Shown piece by piece: positions 25,763 through 33,356 of a stretch of 64,000 nucleotides of DNA. How positions within the stretch are numbered: the stretch's first letter is position 1; every line of letters begins with the position of its first letter. Origin of the DNA: Chthonomonas sp. UBA2362. Its GTDB lineage: Bacteria > Armatimonadota > Fimbriimonadia > Fimbriimonadales > Fimbriimonadaceae. A model generated the notes under the pieces. The model ran no database searches. It had not been told where the DNA came from and worked only from the letters and a program-made list of their open reading frames with translations. The translations under genes were made by a program, and so were the position numbers. The DNA lies in assembly GCA_002344135.1 (NCBI GenBank), contig DDTO01000004.1, positions 234,473 to 298,472 of the forward strand, written 5' to 3'.

Positions 25763-26884
25763 CTACTTCAAGCTATCCGGAATGGGGTTGCCCGGCGCTA
25801 GCAACTTGGCGATCTCCCTGAAGATCGGAGGGGAGTCGGCACCCCCGTCCGGGTCGCTCTTCGGTCCCTTGGTCGTGGTGATCGTAATAGCGATCTTCTT
25901 CGAGGGCAGGTAGCCGAACATCGTGGAGTAGCCGCAGAGGTTGGGGTTCTGAGCGAACCAGCCATTGAGCAGGATCACGCCGTAACCGTAGTACATGCTG
26001 GCGCGGTTGCCTCCAAGCCCGACGCTGGTCGGCGCGATCTGGGTTTCGAACGACATACGGGAGAGGAAGCGTCCCGTCCCGAGCGCTTGAGCGAGCACGC
26101 CGAGGTCGCGGACGTTGGAGACGAGCATCCCCGCCTCCCTCGTCCAAGAGGGGTTCCAGGCCGTGCTGTCTTCATAAACGCCGCGGTCGTGCGTATAGGC
26201 GTGAAGAGCCGGCTCGCGGATCAGCGAATTGGTAGGAACGTAGGTGTTGCGCAGCTTGAGGGGCTTGAAGATGTACTGGTCGAGCAGGAGCCTCAAGGGT
26301 TGTTTGCCGACCTTGGCGAGGATATCGCCGAGGATCACGAAGTTCGTGTGGGAGTAGTTCCAGCCCTTGCCCGGCTCATAGTGCTTCGGCGTCGCGAAGG
26401 CGTAGCGCAGCAGGTCCGCGGACGAGAACTGCTGGAACGGGTCCCTCACGTAGTCGTCGACGAAGGGCTTGTAGAGCACGTAGTCCGCGTATCCCGACGT
26501 GCAGTTGGCGAGCATCGCGAGGGTGACCTTCTCGGCATCTGGCAAATCGGGGAACCACTTCGACACGGGATCGCTCAGGCTCAGCCTGCCCTGGTCGGCG
26601 AACATGAGGAGCAGGGTGGCGACGCAGGTGTAGGTTACGCCGCCGACTCGGTAGTTCATCTGTCTGGTTGCGGGCACATTCACCATCGAATTCCCCAAGG
26701 CGACTTCGACGATCGGCTTGCCGTCGCGCCAGACTCCGCAGATCAGTGCGTTGAGCCCGCGCACGCTCTTTTGAGTGTCGAGGAGGGAGAGAATCTGCTT
26801 GGCTTCGGAACCGTGTGCGCCCACGGTCGACCACAGCGCGGAGAACCCGAGGAAAAGGCGGAAGGCTACCGAGCGCATGTGCAT
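25763..26884 (-). CDS. Beta-lactamase/PBP-fold protein with degenerate active site
   Basis: 373 residues with signal peptide; class C beta-lactamase-like (serine hydrolase) fold throughout, including an ALIC/VWRDGKPI strand pair, GRLSLSDPVSKWFPDLP, and WNYSHTNFVILG. At the position of the catalytic SxxK, the protein reads Gly82-Val-Thr-Tyr85 (context YRVGGVTYT), so both the nucleophilic Ser and the Lys are missing. The second motif keeps Tyr177, but the usual Asn two residues on is His. It therefore cannot work as an ordinary serine acyl-enzyme and may be a binding protein. The nucleotide reading of this codon stretch was checked. Confidence 0.8.
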   Translation of the reverse strand: MHMRSVAFRLFLGFSALWSTVGAHGSEAKQILSLLDTQKSVRGLNALICGVWRDGKPIVEVALGNSMVNVPATRQMNYRVGGVTYTCVATLLLMFADQGRLSLSDPVSKWFPDLPDAEKVTLAMLANCTSGYADYVLYKPFVDDYVRDPFQQFSSADLLRYAFATPKHYEPGKGWNYSHTNFVILGDILAKVGKQPLRLLLDQYIFKPLKLRNTYVPTNSLIREPALHAYTHDRGVYEDSTAWNPSWTREAGMLVSNVRDLGVLAQALGTGRFLSRMSFETQIAPTSVGLGGNRASMYYGYGVILLNGWFAQNPNLCGYSTMFGYLPSKKIAITITTTKGPKSDPDGGADSPPIFREIAKLLAPGNPIPDSLK

Positions 26885-26981
26885 CGCCGAAGTCTACCGA
26901 CACGCCGCAGTTGCTGCTGATTGGCTCCTTTACAAAGTGCTACATTGAGAACGGTTGAGGCGTCTTGAGCCTGGAAGTCTT

Positions 26982-28583
26982 ATGAAGTTTTCGGTAGTTC
27001 TGCCGGTGACAGCCGGTGTCTGTATTGCTTTGTCCGGCTGTGGAGGCGGAAGCGGCGCGCCGATCGTCACCACGCCGGTAACGCGCCTGGTGCACGAAGA
27101 TCGTCTTTCGGGTTCGGTCAAGTTGGTGGACCAACTCCTCGCTTCACTCGAGGTTGTCGGCTCCATAGCGGAAAGAAACGACACCGGCGCCTCGGGAACC
27201 GATCATTGGGACATCGACGTCGATCGGCCGCGCACGATCGGCTTCGGAGTTCTCGACGTTCCGAACGTCCAACTCCGCCTCCTCTCACCGGGAGGCGCGG
27301 AAGTGGCGCAAGCTCGATCCGGCGATCCGGCGGCCATCGTTCCGCTGTCTTCTGGTCGATATCGAGTGGAGCTCGTCAACCGAGGCTCAGAGCATCTTTT
27401 TGTTCGGGTGGGCTGGCAGACGGGTCAGGCCTCGCGAGCCAACTTTAGAGAAGGGCTCTATGCGAAGAGTTCTTACAGCGCGTCGGTCGATCGTGTGGTT
27501 GCACTCCGGCCTCTGCTCGGCGCGATCTATAAGCCGACACCCTCCGACTTCGCCCAGAAAGGAACGGGGCAGGGATCGCCCTACGAAGATTCCGATTTCT
27601 GCTGCGAGGACTTTAAGGACTCCTGGGGGCCCACTGGCCGCAACGACATCGCGCAGCTCAAGGCAGCGGGGGTGAACTTCCTCCACTTCTACGATTGGAA
27701 CGACCCTAACTTCACGAGCGGCCCCAACAACTTCGATAGGCATCATAGGAACTTCCTGCAGCACTGCTCGGACAACGGTATGACGTACGCGGTGCCGATC
27801 AGCAACTATGCGATCTCCAATAATCGGTCCGACATCGTGGGCAACATCGTTCGCGAACTGTACAACGGATCCCAGCGATGGCCTGGCCTGGTGATGTGGC
27901 AGGTGGGCAACGAGTACGATGGCAACAACTTCGACCCCGCCGTGATCGCCAGGACTGCAAAGCAGATCGCCGACGTCGAGGACCAACTCGGCATTCTCGA
28001 ATCCGAGCGGCCTGCTATGACGTCCCCAGTGACCTTCGGCCTTCATGGCAGTTCCATCGAAGGGCTCGTGAAAACTCAAGCACTCAAAAGCGCGTTCGAC
28101 GCGGCGGGGCTCTCCAAGTTATGGTCGGGTCGCTGGATCGCTTCGGTGAACTCGTTCAATCCGGGCTCGGACCTTGCTCGGTGGATACCCCAGTTCCAGC
28201 AGGCGGTCGGCATTCCCTTCTGCCTCTTCGAGGTGGGTAAGGAGATCGGTGGTGTTCGCGACGGGGTCGACAGCCCCGACTACGGCGACGTCCATGACGA
28301 ACAGCAGCAAGGGGCCTTCTACGCGGCCCAGCTCTCTGCCGTCACTCCCTTCGCCAAGGATTCTTCGTCGCTGTACCTCGGGCAGTGTGTGTTCTCGTTC
28401 GTCAACGAAGCCTATAAGGGGGGTACAGAGGCGACCTTCGGGGTTTACAGCCTAGGCGCTCCGTCCGGGAGGCAGGGAACTTTCGCTAAGAACGGCTGGA
28501 CGTATCCCCTCGACAACTATGTCGAGAAGCCGAACTTCACGGCGATGAAGAACGCGTACGGCGCTGCGAAGACCGGACAATAG
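26982..28583 (+). CDS. Lipoprotein with glycoside-hydrolase-like TIM barrel
   Basis: 533 residues from ATG 26982. Lipobox Leu-Ser-Gly-Cys near residue 20, then Gly-Gly-Gly-Ser linker. An N-terminal pre-peptidase-like beta domain (about 35-150, with DHWDIDVDRP and a Gly-Arg-Tyr-Arg-Val-Glu-Leu strand) is followed by a clan GH-A-like barrel. The candidate acid/base Glu is in WQVGNEYDG and the candidate nucleophile Glu in CLFEVGKE. This resembles GH2/GH5/GH72-type glucan hydrolases or transferases. A cell-surface role in glucan metabolism is inferred. Cysteine pair Cys-Cys (SDFCCEDFKD) is unusual. Substrate unknown. Confidence 0.7.
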   Translation: MKFSVVLPVTAGVCIALSGCGGGSGAPIVTTPVTRLVHEDRLSGSVKLVDQLLASLEVVGSIAERNDTGASGTDHWDIDVDRPRTIGFGVLDVPNVQLRLLSPGGAEVAQARSGDPAAIVPLSSGRYRVELVNRGSEHLFVRVGWQTGQASRANFREGLYAKSSYSASVDRVVALRPLLGAIYKPTPSDFAQKGTGQGSPYEDSDFCCEDFKDSWGPTGRNDIAQLKAAGVNFLHFYDWNDPNFTSGPNNFDRHHRNFLQHCSDNGMTYAVPISNYAISNNRSDIVGNIVRELYNGSQRWPGLVMWQVGNEYDGNNFDPAVIARTAKQIADVEDQLGILESERPAMTSPVTFGLHGSSIEGLVKTQALKSAFDAAGLSKLWSGRWIASVNSFNPGSDLARWIPQFQQAVGIPFCLFEVGKEIGGVRDGVDSPDYGDVHDEQQQGAFYAAQLSAVTPFAKDSSSLYLGQCVFSFVNEAYKGGTEATFGVYSLGAPSGRQGTFAKNGWTYPLDNYVEKPNFTAMKNAYGAAKTGQ

Positions 28584-28611
28584 CGAAAGGGTCTGGGAAT
28601 GCGGTTCCCGG

Positions 28612-28712
28612 GGGGCGACGCCGGAAGCGTCGAAGATGCGGTAGCCCGGGGTCGAAGACCCCGGGAGGATCAACCCGCGATTCGGTCCGACCCTGAAGGG
28701 GTCGCAGAACCC
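28612..28712. repeat. Triple-hairpin dispersed repeat, copy 1
   Basis: About 100 bp made of three short palindromes in fixed order: GACGCCGGAAGCGTC, CCCGGGGTC/GACCCCGGG, and GACCCTGAAGGGGTC. It aligns almost base for base with 29229-29327 in the same orientation. The two copies bracket the small gene at 28752-29090. Probable REP/BIME-like element. Confidence 0.8.
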
Positions 28713-28751
28713 GCAGGACTACGGGTGCGCCCATCGGTGCGGCCAGCCTCC

Positions 28752-29090
28752 CTATGCTCGCGACCAAGCGAGAATTTGCTTGGGCAGGTTGCCGAGTGGG
28801 GTCGAGATGTCGATGCCTGTGACGTCCAGGACTTGCGCCCGGAACCAGATATCGAAGGGGTCTTCAGAAACGGCAAGGGCTGCATGCACCCGATCCGGAT
28901 CGGGCGAGACGTAGTAAACGATCAGGAAGTCGCCGTGCGGGGTCTCCTGCAAGAACCAGCTTTCCTTGACCACGGTCGTTTGCGCAGCATCGAGTTCTCT
29001 CCGTCTTGGACCGGAAATCGTCTCTGCAAAGGCGCGGGCATCCTCGGTTTTGCCGGGGAGAATCGGGACGAAAAAGGCGTTCTCGATCAT
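28752..29090 (-). CDS. Small ferredoxin-fold-like protein, unknown function
   Basis: 112 residues from ATG 29090. Begins FFVPILPGKTEDARAFAE, then ELDAAQTTVVKESWFLQ, FLIVYYVSPDPDRVHAAL and EDPFDIWFRAQVLDVTGID. The beta-alpha-beta layout and the 'pilpGKtea...' start recall the antibiotic-biosynthesis-monooxygenase/Dabb-like dimeric alpha-beta barrel group (DUF6176-like), which includes small heme- or flavin-free enzymes and binding proteins. No active-site residue can be assigned. The gene is flanked on both sides by the same repeat, so it may move or be copied as a unit. Confidence 0.7.
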   Translation of the reverse strand: MIENAFFVPILPGKTEDARAFAETISGPRRRELDAAQTTVVKESWFLQETPHGDFLIVYYVSPDPDRVHAALAVSEDPFDIWFRAQVLDVTGIDISTPLGNLPKQILAWSRA

Positions 29091-29111
29091 CGAGGGTAGC
29101 CTACCCTCTCT

Positions 29112-29136
29112 CGGGGGCACGAGCCTTCCCCCGGCT
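29112..29136. repeat. Palindromic repeat B, copy 1 (core only)
   Basis: Core CGGGGGCACGAGCC-TT-CCCCCGGCT. The G5 and C5 tracts pair around a 10-base loop. Copies 2 and 3 share the same core plus a further conserved AAGACGG.AGACATC on the left. Confidence 0.65.
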
Positions 29137-29228
29137 GGGCTGTGCGGCGGGAGGGGGTCGTGAAGGAGGCCGCGCCGTCTGAATCTCGTGAGGCGCCCTT
29201 GGCAACGGGTCGGAATTGCGGTCATTGG

Positions 29229-29327
29229 GGGGCGACGCCGGAGGCGTCGAAGATTCGGTAGCCCGGGGTCGCAGACCCCGGGAATGAACGCGCGAATCAG
29301 TTCGACCCCGAAGGGGTCGCAGAATCC
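29229..29327. repeat. Triple-hairpin dispersed repeat, copy 2
   Basis: Same order of three palindromes as at 28612: GACGCCGGAGGCGTC, CCCGGGGTC/GACCCCGGG, CGACCCC/GGGGTCG. Only scattered differences from copy 1, some of them compensating within the stems (for example GGAAGCGTC against GGAGGCGTC restores pairing). Confidence 0.8.
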
Positions 29328-29342
29328 GGCGAACGCATGACG

Positions 29343-29373
29343 GATTGTGGCACCCCTGCGGGGTGCCACAATC
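29343..29373. repeat. Perfect 14-bp palindrome with 3-base loop
   Basis: GATTGTGGCACCCC (29343-29356), loop TGC, GGGGTGCCACAATC (29360-29373). No T run follows on either strand. Confidence 0.8.
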
Positions 29374-29491
29374 GGCACGACCTTGCCTCCCCGGTTCTTC
29401 GACCCGGGGCTAGGAGGTTTTCGACCCCTCGGGGGTCGTCTCCCGGTCCGCCCGGCAACCTCCGGCAGCCCGCGGATGGTCATGCCGTGGT

Positions 29492-29614
29492 AAGACGGTA
29501 GACATCCGGGGGCACGAGCCATCCCCCGGCTTCCTCTTCCTGGCCGGCAGCCCAGGATGAATTGTGGCGCGGGAAGACGGCAGACATCCGGGGGCACGAA
29601 CCATGCCCCCGGCT
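29492..29614. repeat. Palindromic repeat B, copies 2 and 3
   Basis: Copy 2 at 29492-29531 and copy 3 at 29574-29614 share about 40 bp with few differences, both carrying AAGACGG(T/C)AGACATCCGGGG and the CCCCCGG closing arm. Same orientation, 82 bp apart. Confidence 0.75.
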
Positions 29615-29642
29615 GCCAACGGCGCTGCGGATGGCGGTCTGC

Positions 29643-29673
29643 AAAGAGAAACCCCCTCGCGATCGCGAGGGGG
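29643..29673 (-). terminator. Rho-independent terminator of the dockerin gene
   Basis: On the minus strand the 22-bp fully palindromic stem CCCCCTCGC-GATC-GCGAGGGGG (29652-29673) is followed by TTTCTCTTT. It lies 47 bp after the stop of the gene at 29720-31000. Confidence 0.9.
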
Positions 29674-29719
29674 AATTGTTGTGCGCTCATCCCCAGGTGG
29701 GGGTAGGGAGGCGCGGAAC

Positions 29720-31000
29720 TTAGTTGTCGCCGCTCTGGCCGAAGTTATTGCTCAGCAGAGCGAAGTCACCGATGGTGATCTCCATGTCGCAGTCGAGGTC
29801 CGCGTTCTCGTCCCAGTTGGGATCGCCAGGCTGGGAACCGAAAGCCGCGCTGAGGATCGCGAAGTCGCCGATGTCGACTTCGTTGTCGCCGTTGCAGTCA
29901 CCGGTCAACAGGGTGAAGGTCGCGCGGTTGCGAAGATCGACGGAACTCGTCACCTTGCGCATCCAGCGAGTGTCGGCCTTGACCGCCACGTCGTAGACGC
30001 CCTGGGCGATGTTCGCCGCCACGTCGACGCAGAACTTGCCGGCGCTGTCGAGCGTCGTGACCGCCGTTTGGAGCGGGCTCGTGCTGCCGACGTTGCGGAT
30101 TTCTACCGTCACTTGGACTCCGCCAGGCAAGTCGCAGCCCTCGAGGGTGACCACGCCACAGAAGCCAGGCCGGCCAACGAGGATGAACGGAAGGTCCTGA
30201 GGGACGTTCGGCGGGGTCGCCGGGTTACCGGTGTCCTCTGCGAAGACCCAGAGGTTGACCGCGTTCTGCCATTGCAATCCATTCGATCCGGCGATGCCTC
30301 GCAGATTATCGAAGGTCGTGCTGGGATTGAAGACCGCGCCGGCGGCGGCGGGATCGAGCGTGTAATCGATCCAATAGGTCCCGGGGCCCATCACGAGCGG
30401 CGGGTTGACCGGAAGGGTCACCTGCTCGAGCTTGCGAGTCGTGCCAGGAGCGGTTCCGACAGGAACCTGAGTGTTGAAGATCCTATAGATGATCCCGACC
30501 GCAGCCGGCGTTGCCTGAATCTGGTCGGTGATCGCGGATCCCTGAGCGCCGCTATCATAAAGAAGGACGGCGTTGGGGTCCTGTCCGCCCGTCACGGCAT
30601 CGCGCGGGCTGCGATCCCAGATCTTGAGGTTACCCCCGGTGATTTGGCCAGGCAGTCCGGTTCGGTAGCCGTAGACCTTTACGCCGGACAGCGTCCAGCC
30701 GCACTTCGGCACGACGAAGTCGTCCGCGAGTCGGAAGAACGTTCCGGCGGTGCCGGTGTTCGACGTCACGGAGAAGCCGGCGACCGTGTTGGAGACCCCC
30801 GGAAATGCCGGGTTGTCCTCGACTTCGGACCAGAAGGCGCCAGCCGGAGCGCCGACACCGCTATCGGTGAGCAGCTGCGCATTGAGCTGCGGCACGTTTG
30901 GGTTGTTAGACTGGTTGCTGTAAAGATTCCACTGGGCCGACGCTGAAACGGCGACACCAGCCAGCAACGAGAGACAGACGATTCGGTTCAATCGGAGCAT
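29720..31000 (-). CDS. Secreted dockerin-type protein
   Basis: 426 residues from ATG 31000, preceded by GAGGAGGAATTC. Signal peptide ends Ser-Ala-Ser-Ala-Gln. The N-terminal 270 residues form a beta domain with FFRLADDFVVP, GYWIDY-like aromatic strands and WNLYSNQ, typical of exported proteins with an FRLADDF motif. A carboxypeptidase-regulatory-like domain (about 275-360) precedes two dockerin calcium loops, DCNGDNEVDIGDF and DLDCDMEITIGDF. Note Cys in both loops. No cohesin gene is present, so the dockerin may fold on its own or serve as a stability module. Surface location inferred. Confidence 0.82.
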   Translation of the reverse strand: MLRLNRIVCLSLLAGVAVSASAQWNLYSNQSNNPNVPQLNAQLLTDSGVGAPAGAFWSEVEDNPAFPGVSNTVAGFSVTSNTGTAGTFFRLADDFVVPKCGWTLSGVKVYGYRTGLPGQITGGNLKIWDRSPRDAVTGGQDPNAVLLYDSGAQGSAITDQIQATPAAVGIIYRIFNTQVPVGTAPGTTRKLEQVTLPVNPPLVMGPGTYWIDYTLDPAAAGAVFNPSTTFDNLRGIAGSNGLQWQNAVNLWVFAEDTGNPATPPNVPQDLPFILVGRPGFCGVVTLEGCDLPGGVQVTVEIRNVGSTSPLQTAVTTLDSAGKFCVDVAANIAQGVYDVAVKADTRWMRKVTSSVDLRNRATFTLLTGDCNGDNEVDIGDFAILSAAFGSQPGDPNWDENADLDCDMEITIGDFALLSNNFGQSGDN

Positions 31001-31072
31001 GAATTCCTCCTCTCCCATTCGAATAGATTGAGCGCACGGCGAAAGACCTGCGCCTAACTCAGTATATATCTA

Positions 31073-31100
31073 GTCCCGCCCGATTGGGGCGACTTTTTTT
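31073..31100 (+). terminator. Hairpin followed by seven T on the plus strand, without an upstream gene
   Basis: CGCCC (31077-31081) pairs with GGGCG (31087-31091), extended by GT/AC after a bulge, and is followed by TTTTTTT (31094-31100). No plus-strand gene ends here. It may stop antisense transcription into the gene at 31134 or be fortuitous. Confidence 0.35.
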
Positions 31101-31133
31101 GCTTTTCGGCACAAGATCAAGTTTGGCCAGCGT

Positions 31134-32054
31134 CTACTCGTGGGCGCCGTCGGCGATCCACTTGGCGAGAAGGTCGATCTGCTCCTTGGGCAAGCGGCCG
31201 GTGGGCGGCATGCTTCCACGGTTGATTTCTCGCATTATGCGGCTTCCGGACGGGTTCCCTGGGGTCACGTTCTTCCGCACCCCGGCATAGGAGGTGAGAT
31301 CGACGCCCTTCTTCGCACCGGGTCCCATGTGGCAGCCCGCGCAGTTCATGTCGAAGATCGACTTGACCGCAGCGAACGTCGTGGCATCGGCACTCGGAGC
31401 TGCTGCCTCTGCGGCCTCTTTCGCGTCTGCCGGAGGAGTCCAGGCGAAGGTTTCGCCGGCCAACGGAGCCTCGGCGAAGGTCACTTCTTTGGCAAACACG
31501 ATGGTCTCGCTTCCCGCGGACTCCTCGGCGGCTGCAGCGCCCGCCGTAATGAACGAAACGCCGCGCGCCATTCCGGTGGCGTCCTCGATGAAGAGGGTCA
31601 GGTCGCTCCGGTCCTTGCGGCTGATGGCGACGTCCGTCACCTGGACGTTCCGCACCTTTCGGCCGGCGCCCTTTCGAACACCCGTGATCGACTTGGCGAA
31701 GTCCTCGTCGAGGAAGGCCGACCATGCCCAGGTCGCGTCGCTCCCGAGCACTTTGCGCAGGTTCTCCGGGCTCGCCGGTTTCTTAACGTAGGTCTTCTTT
31801 GCCTTGTCGTACTCGAACAGGTCCTTCCCGTCGGATACCGCAAGTGTGCGGGGAGTTTCCCACTTGAAGAAGTTCGGCTTGGAGAGCACGAGAGTCCCTT
31901 CTTCGGTGGCTCCTCCGACCTGAGTGATGGCCAGCTTCAACGTGACGGCTGGAGCCTTGGTAAGGGTGGCGACATGCTTGTCGACGATGGGGTCGGCCGG
32001 CGAATACAAGCCTATGGCGAGCGGGGCGAGGGCGAGGGCATAGAGTGCGCGCAT
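31134..32054 (-). CDS. LolA-like domain fused to a cytochrome c domain
   Basis: 306 residues. Signal peptide, then a LolA/DUF2092-like curved sheet (about 25-200: FFKWETPRTLAVSDGKDLFEYD) that in relatives binds lipoprotein acyl chains or similar ligands. A linker rich in Ala/Glu leads to a C-terminal class of small cytochrome c (about 230-306) with the haem motif CAGCH and distal NRGSMPPTGRLPKEQID, as in planctomycete-type c domains. The protein is thus an exported haem protein with a lipid-binding-like module; I know of no described function for this pairing. It has no operon partner on its strand. Confidence 0.75.
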   Translation of the reverse strand: MRALYALALAPLAIGLYSPADPIVDKHVATLTKAPAVTLKLAITQVGGATEEGTLVLSKPNFFKWETPRTLAVSDGKDLFEYDKAKKTYVKKPASPENLRKVLGSDATWAWSAFLDEDFAKSITGVRKGAGRKVRNVQVTDVAISRKDRSDLTLFIEDATGMARGVSFITAGAAAAEESAGSETIVFAKEVTFAEAPLAGETFAWTPPADAKEAAEAAAPSADATTFAAVKSIFDMNCAGCHMGPGAKKGVDLTSYAGVRKNVTPGNPSGSRIMREINRGSMPPTGRLPKEQIDLLAKWIADGAHE

Positions 32055-32114
32055 ATTGTTTAGGTTCCTTTCTCGTCAATTCTACTGCTTCGGGGCTCCA
32101 GGGGCCACGGCCAC

Positions 32115-33023
32115 ATGCATAATTCACGCGTGAGCGAGACCCTCGATACGCTCATCCAGCGCTATATCGACCATCTGCGCGCGACCCGGTCGCCTCATAC
32201 GCTTCGCAGCTACGGATCCGACCTCGCCCAGTTGGCGTCGACGGTGCGGGAGGGCGCCATGCCGGATTGGCTCGAGCCGGAGGTCCTCCGGGCCTACCTG
32301 CGCCGCTTCGGCAAGACGCCGGTGACTCGCGCCCGAAAACTGGCATCTCTGCGGGGATTCGTCCGCTTCCTCAAGACCTTGGGACATCTGGAGTCAGACC
32401 CGACCGAGGCGCTCGAGGCCCCGATCCGTCGAAGACGGTTGCCGAAATCGCTCAGCCAGCATCAGGCCGTCGAATTGCTAGACCAGAACGACGTCGGTCG
32501 GACTCCCCAACGGGACCGCGCGCTGCTCGAACTGATGTATGCGGCCGGCCTGCGGGCGAGCGAAGTCGTGGGGGTCGATCTCGAGCACTTCGACTTCACC
32601 TCGCGAACGCTCCGCGTGTATGGCAAGGGCAACAAGGAGCGGATCGTCGTGTTCGGCGAGACCTGCGCCGGCGCCCTCGATGCCTACCTCCAGGGCGAGC
32701 GAGAGCAGCCGAGCGGAGGGCCGGAGCGTCCCCTTTTCACGAACCGCCAGGGAAGGCGTCTTTCGACTCGGACGGTGCAGAACGTGGTCGCGCGTTGGGC
32801 GCGAGCGGCGGGCTTGCCTCCCGAGACCACTCCGCACACGCTTCGGCACAGTTTCGCCACCCATCTTCTGGACGGGGGCGCGGACCTCAAGTCGGTCCAG
32901 CAGCTTCTGGGTCACGAAAGCCTAGCGACCACGCAGATCTATACCCACGTCAGCGTTGAGCGACTTCGGGAAGCCGTCTTGAAGGCGCATCCCAAGAGCC
33001 GGAGGACGCGTACAATCGAGTAA
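32115..33023 (+). CDS. Tyrosine recombinase, XerC/XerD type
   Basis: 302 residues, the normal Xer length. N-terminal SAM-like core-binding domain (TLDTLIQRYIDHLRATRSPHTLRSY) and a C-terminal catalytic domain with Arg in GLRASEV, Lys in GKGNKER, HTLRHSF (His-x-x-Arg), GHES, and the nucleophile Tyr in IYTHV. Site-specific recombination for chromosome dimer resolution at dif is the usual role. Start ATG 32115; GTG codons follow shortly. XerC and XerD cannot be told apart from this alone, and no integrated element or att site is seen next to it. Confidence 0.9.
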   Translation: MHNSRVSETLDTLIQRYIDHLRATRSPHTLRSYGSDLAQLASTVREGAMPDWLEPEVLRAYLRRFGKTPVTRARKLASLRGFVRFLKTLGHLESDPTEALEAPIRRRRLPKSLSQHQAVELLDQNDVGRTPQRDRALLELMYAAGLRASEVVGVDLEHFDFTSRTLRVYGKGNKERIVVFGETCAGALDAYLQGEREQPSGGPERPLFTNRQGRRLSTRTVQNVVARWARAAGLPPETTPHTLRHSFATHLLDGGADLKSVQQLLGHESLATTQIYTHVSVERLREAVLKAHPKSRRTRTIE

Positions 33024-33028
33024 CGGCC

Positions 33029-33310
33029 ATGCAACTCGTCGAACTGTTCGCCATAAGCATCCCCATCTTCGCCCTGATGATCCCGATCGTGGCGATTCTG
33101 ACCCATCACCAGCGCAAGATGGCTGAGCTGATTCACCAGCGGGGCGTCGACGATACTGCAGCGCGCGAGGTCGTGGCTTTACGGGCCGAGGTCCACGAGT
33201 TGAAGCAGTTGCTTCAGACCCAGATCATCGCGATGGACGGCCTGAGTCGAGGGGGCGAACTTCCGGCGACTCCGCCACCTCCTCCGCGCACGACGGACCG
33301 GGTTGTCTAG
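33029..33310 (+). CDS. Small membrane-anchored coiled-coil protein
   Basis: 93 residues. One N-terminal transmembrane helix (about 5-24, LFAISIPIFALMIPIVAIL), then HHQRKMAELIHQRG, a short coiled coil (AAREVVALRAEVHELKQLLQTQI) and a Pro-rich tail. The layout resembles PspB-like or similar small envelope proteins but no family is recognised. It starts 5 bases after the xer stop and is probably co-transcribed with it. Confidence 0.7.
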   Translation: MQLVELFAISIPIFALMIPIVAILTHHQRKMAELIHQRGVDDTAAREVVALRAEVHELKQLLQTQIIAMDGLSRGGELPATPPPPPRTTDRVV

Positions 33311-33356
33311 CGAGAACGCGGGAACCTTCGCGGCGAGTTGGGCCATAGTGTAAGGC

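Larger units (their letters stand above)
29091..29719. other. Repeat island, about 630 bp without a gene
   Basis: Filled with palindromes: three copies of a CCGGGGGCACGA..CCCCCGGCT unit (29112-29136, 29492-29531, 29574-29614), copy 2 of the triple-hairpin repeat, a perfect 14-bp palindrome, a CGACCCC/GGGGTCG pair near 29422-29438, and the terminator of the gene at 29720. Frames that cross it are artefacts. Confidence 0.75.

Noticed and set aside
29091..29719. CRISPR-like array
   Set aside because: Repeats are palindromic, unevenly spaced and of two kinds, without uniform spacers.
32115..33023. Integrase of a mobile element
   Set aside because: The protein has normal Xer length and motifs, and no att repeats or phage genes are adjacent.
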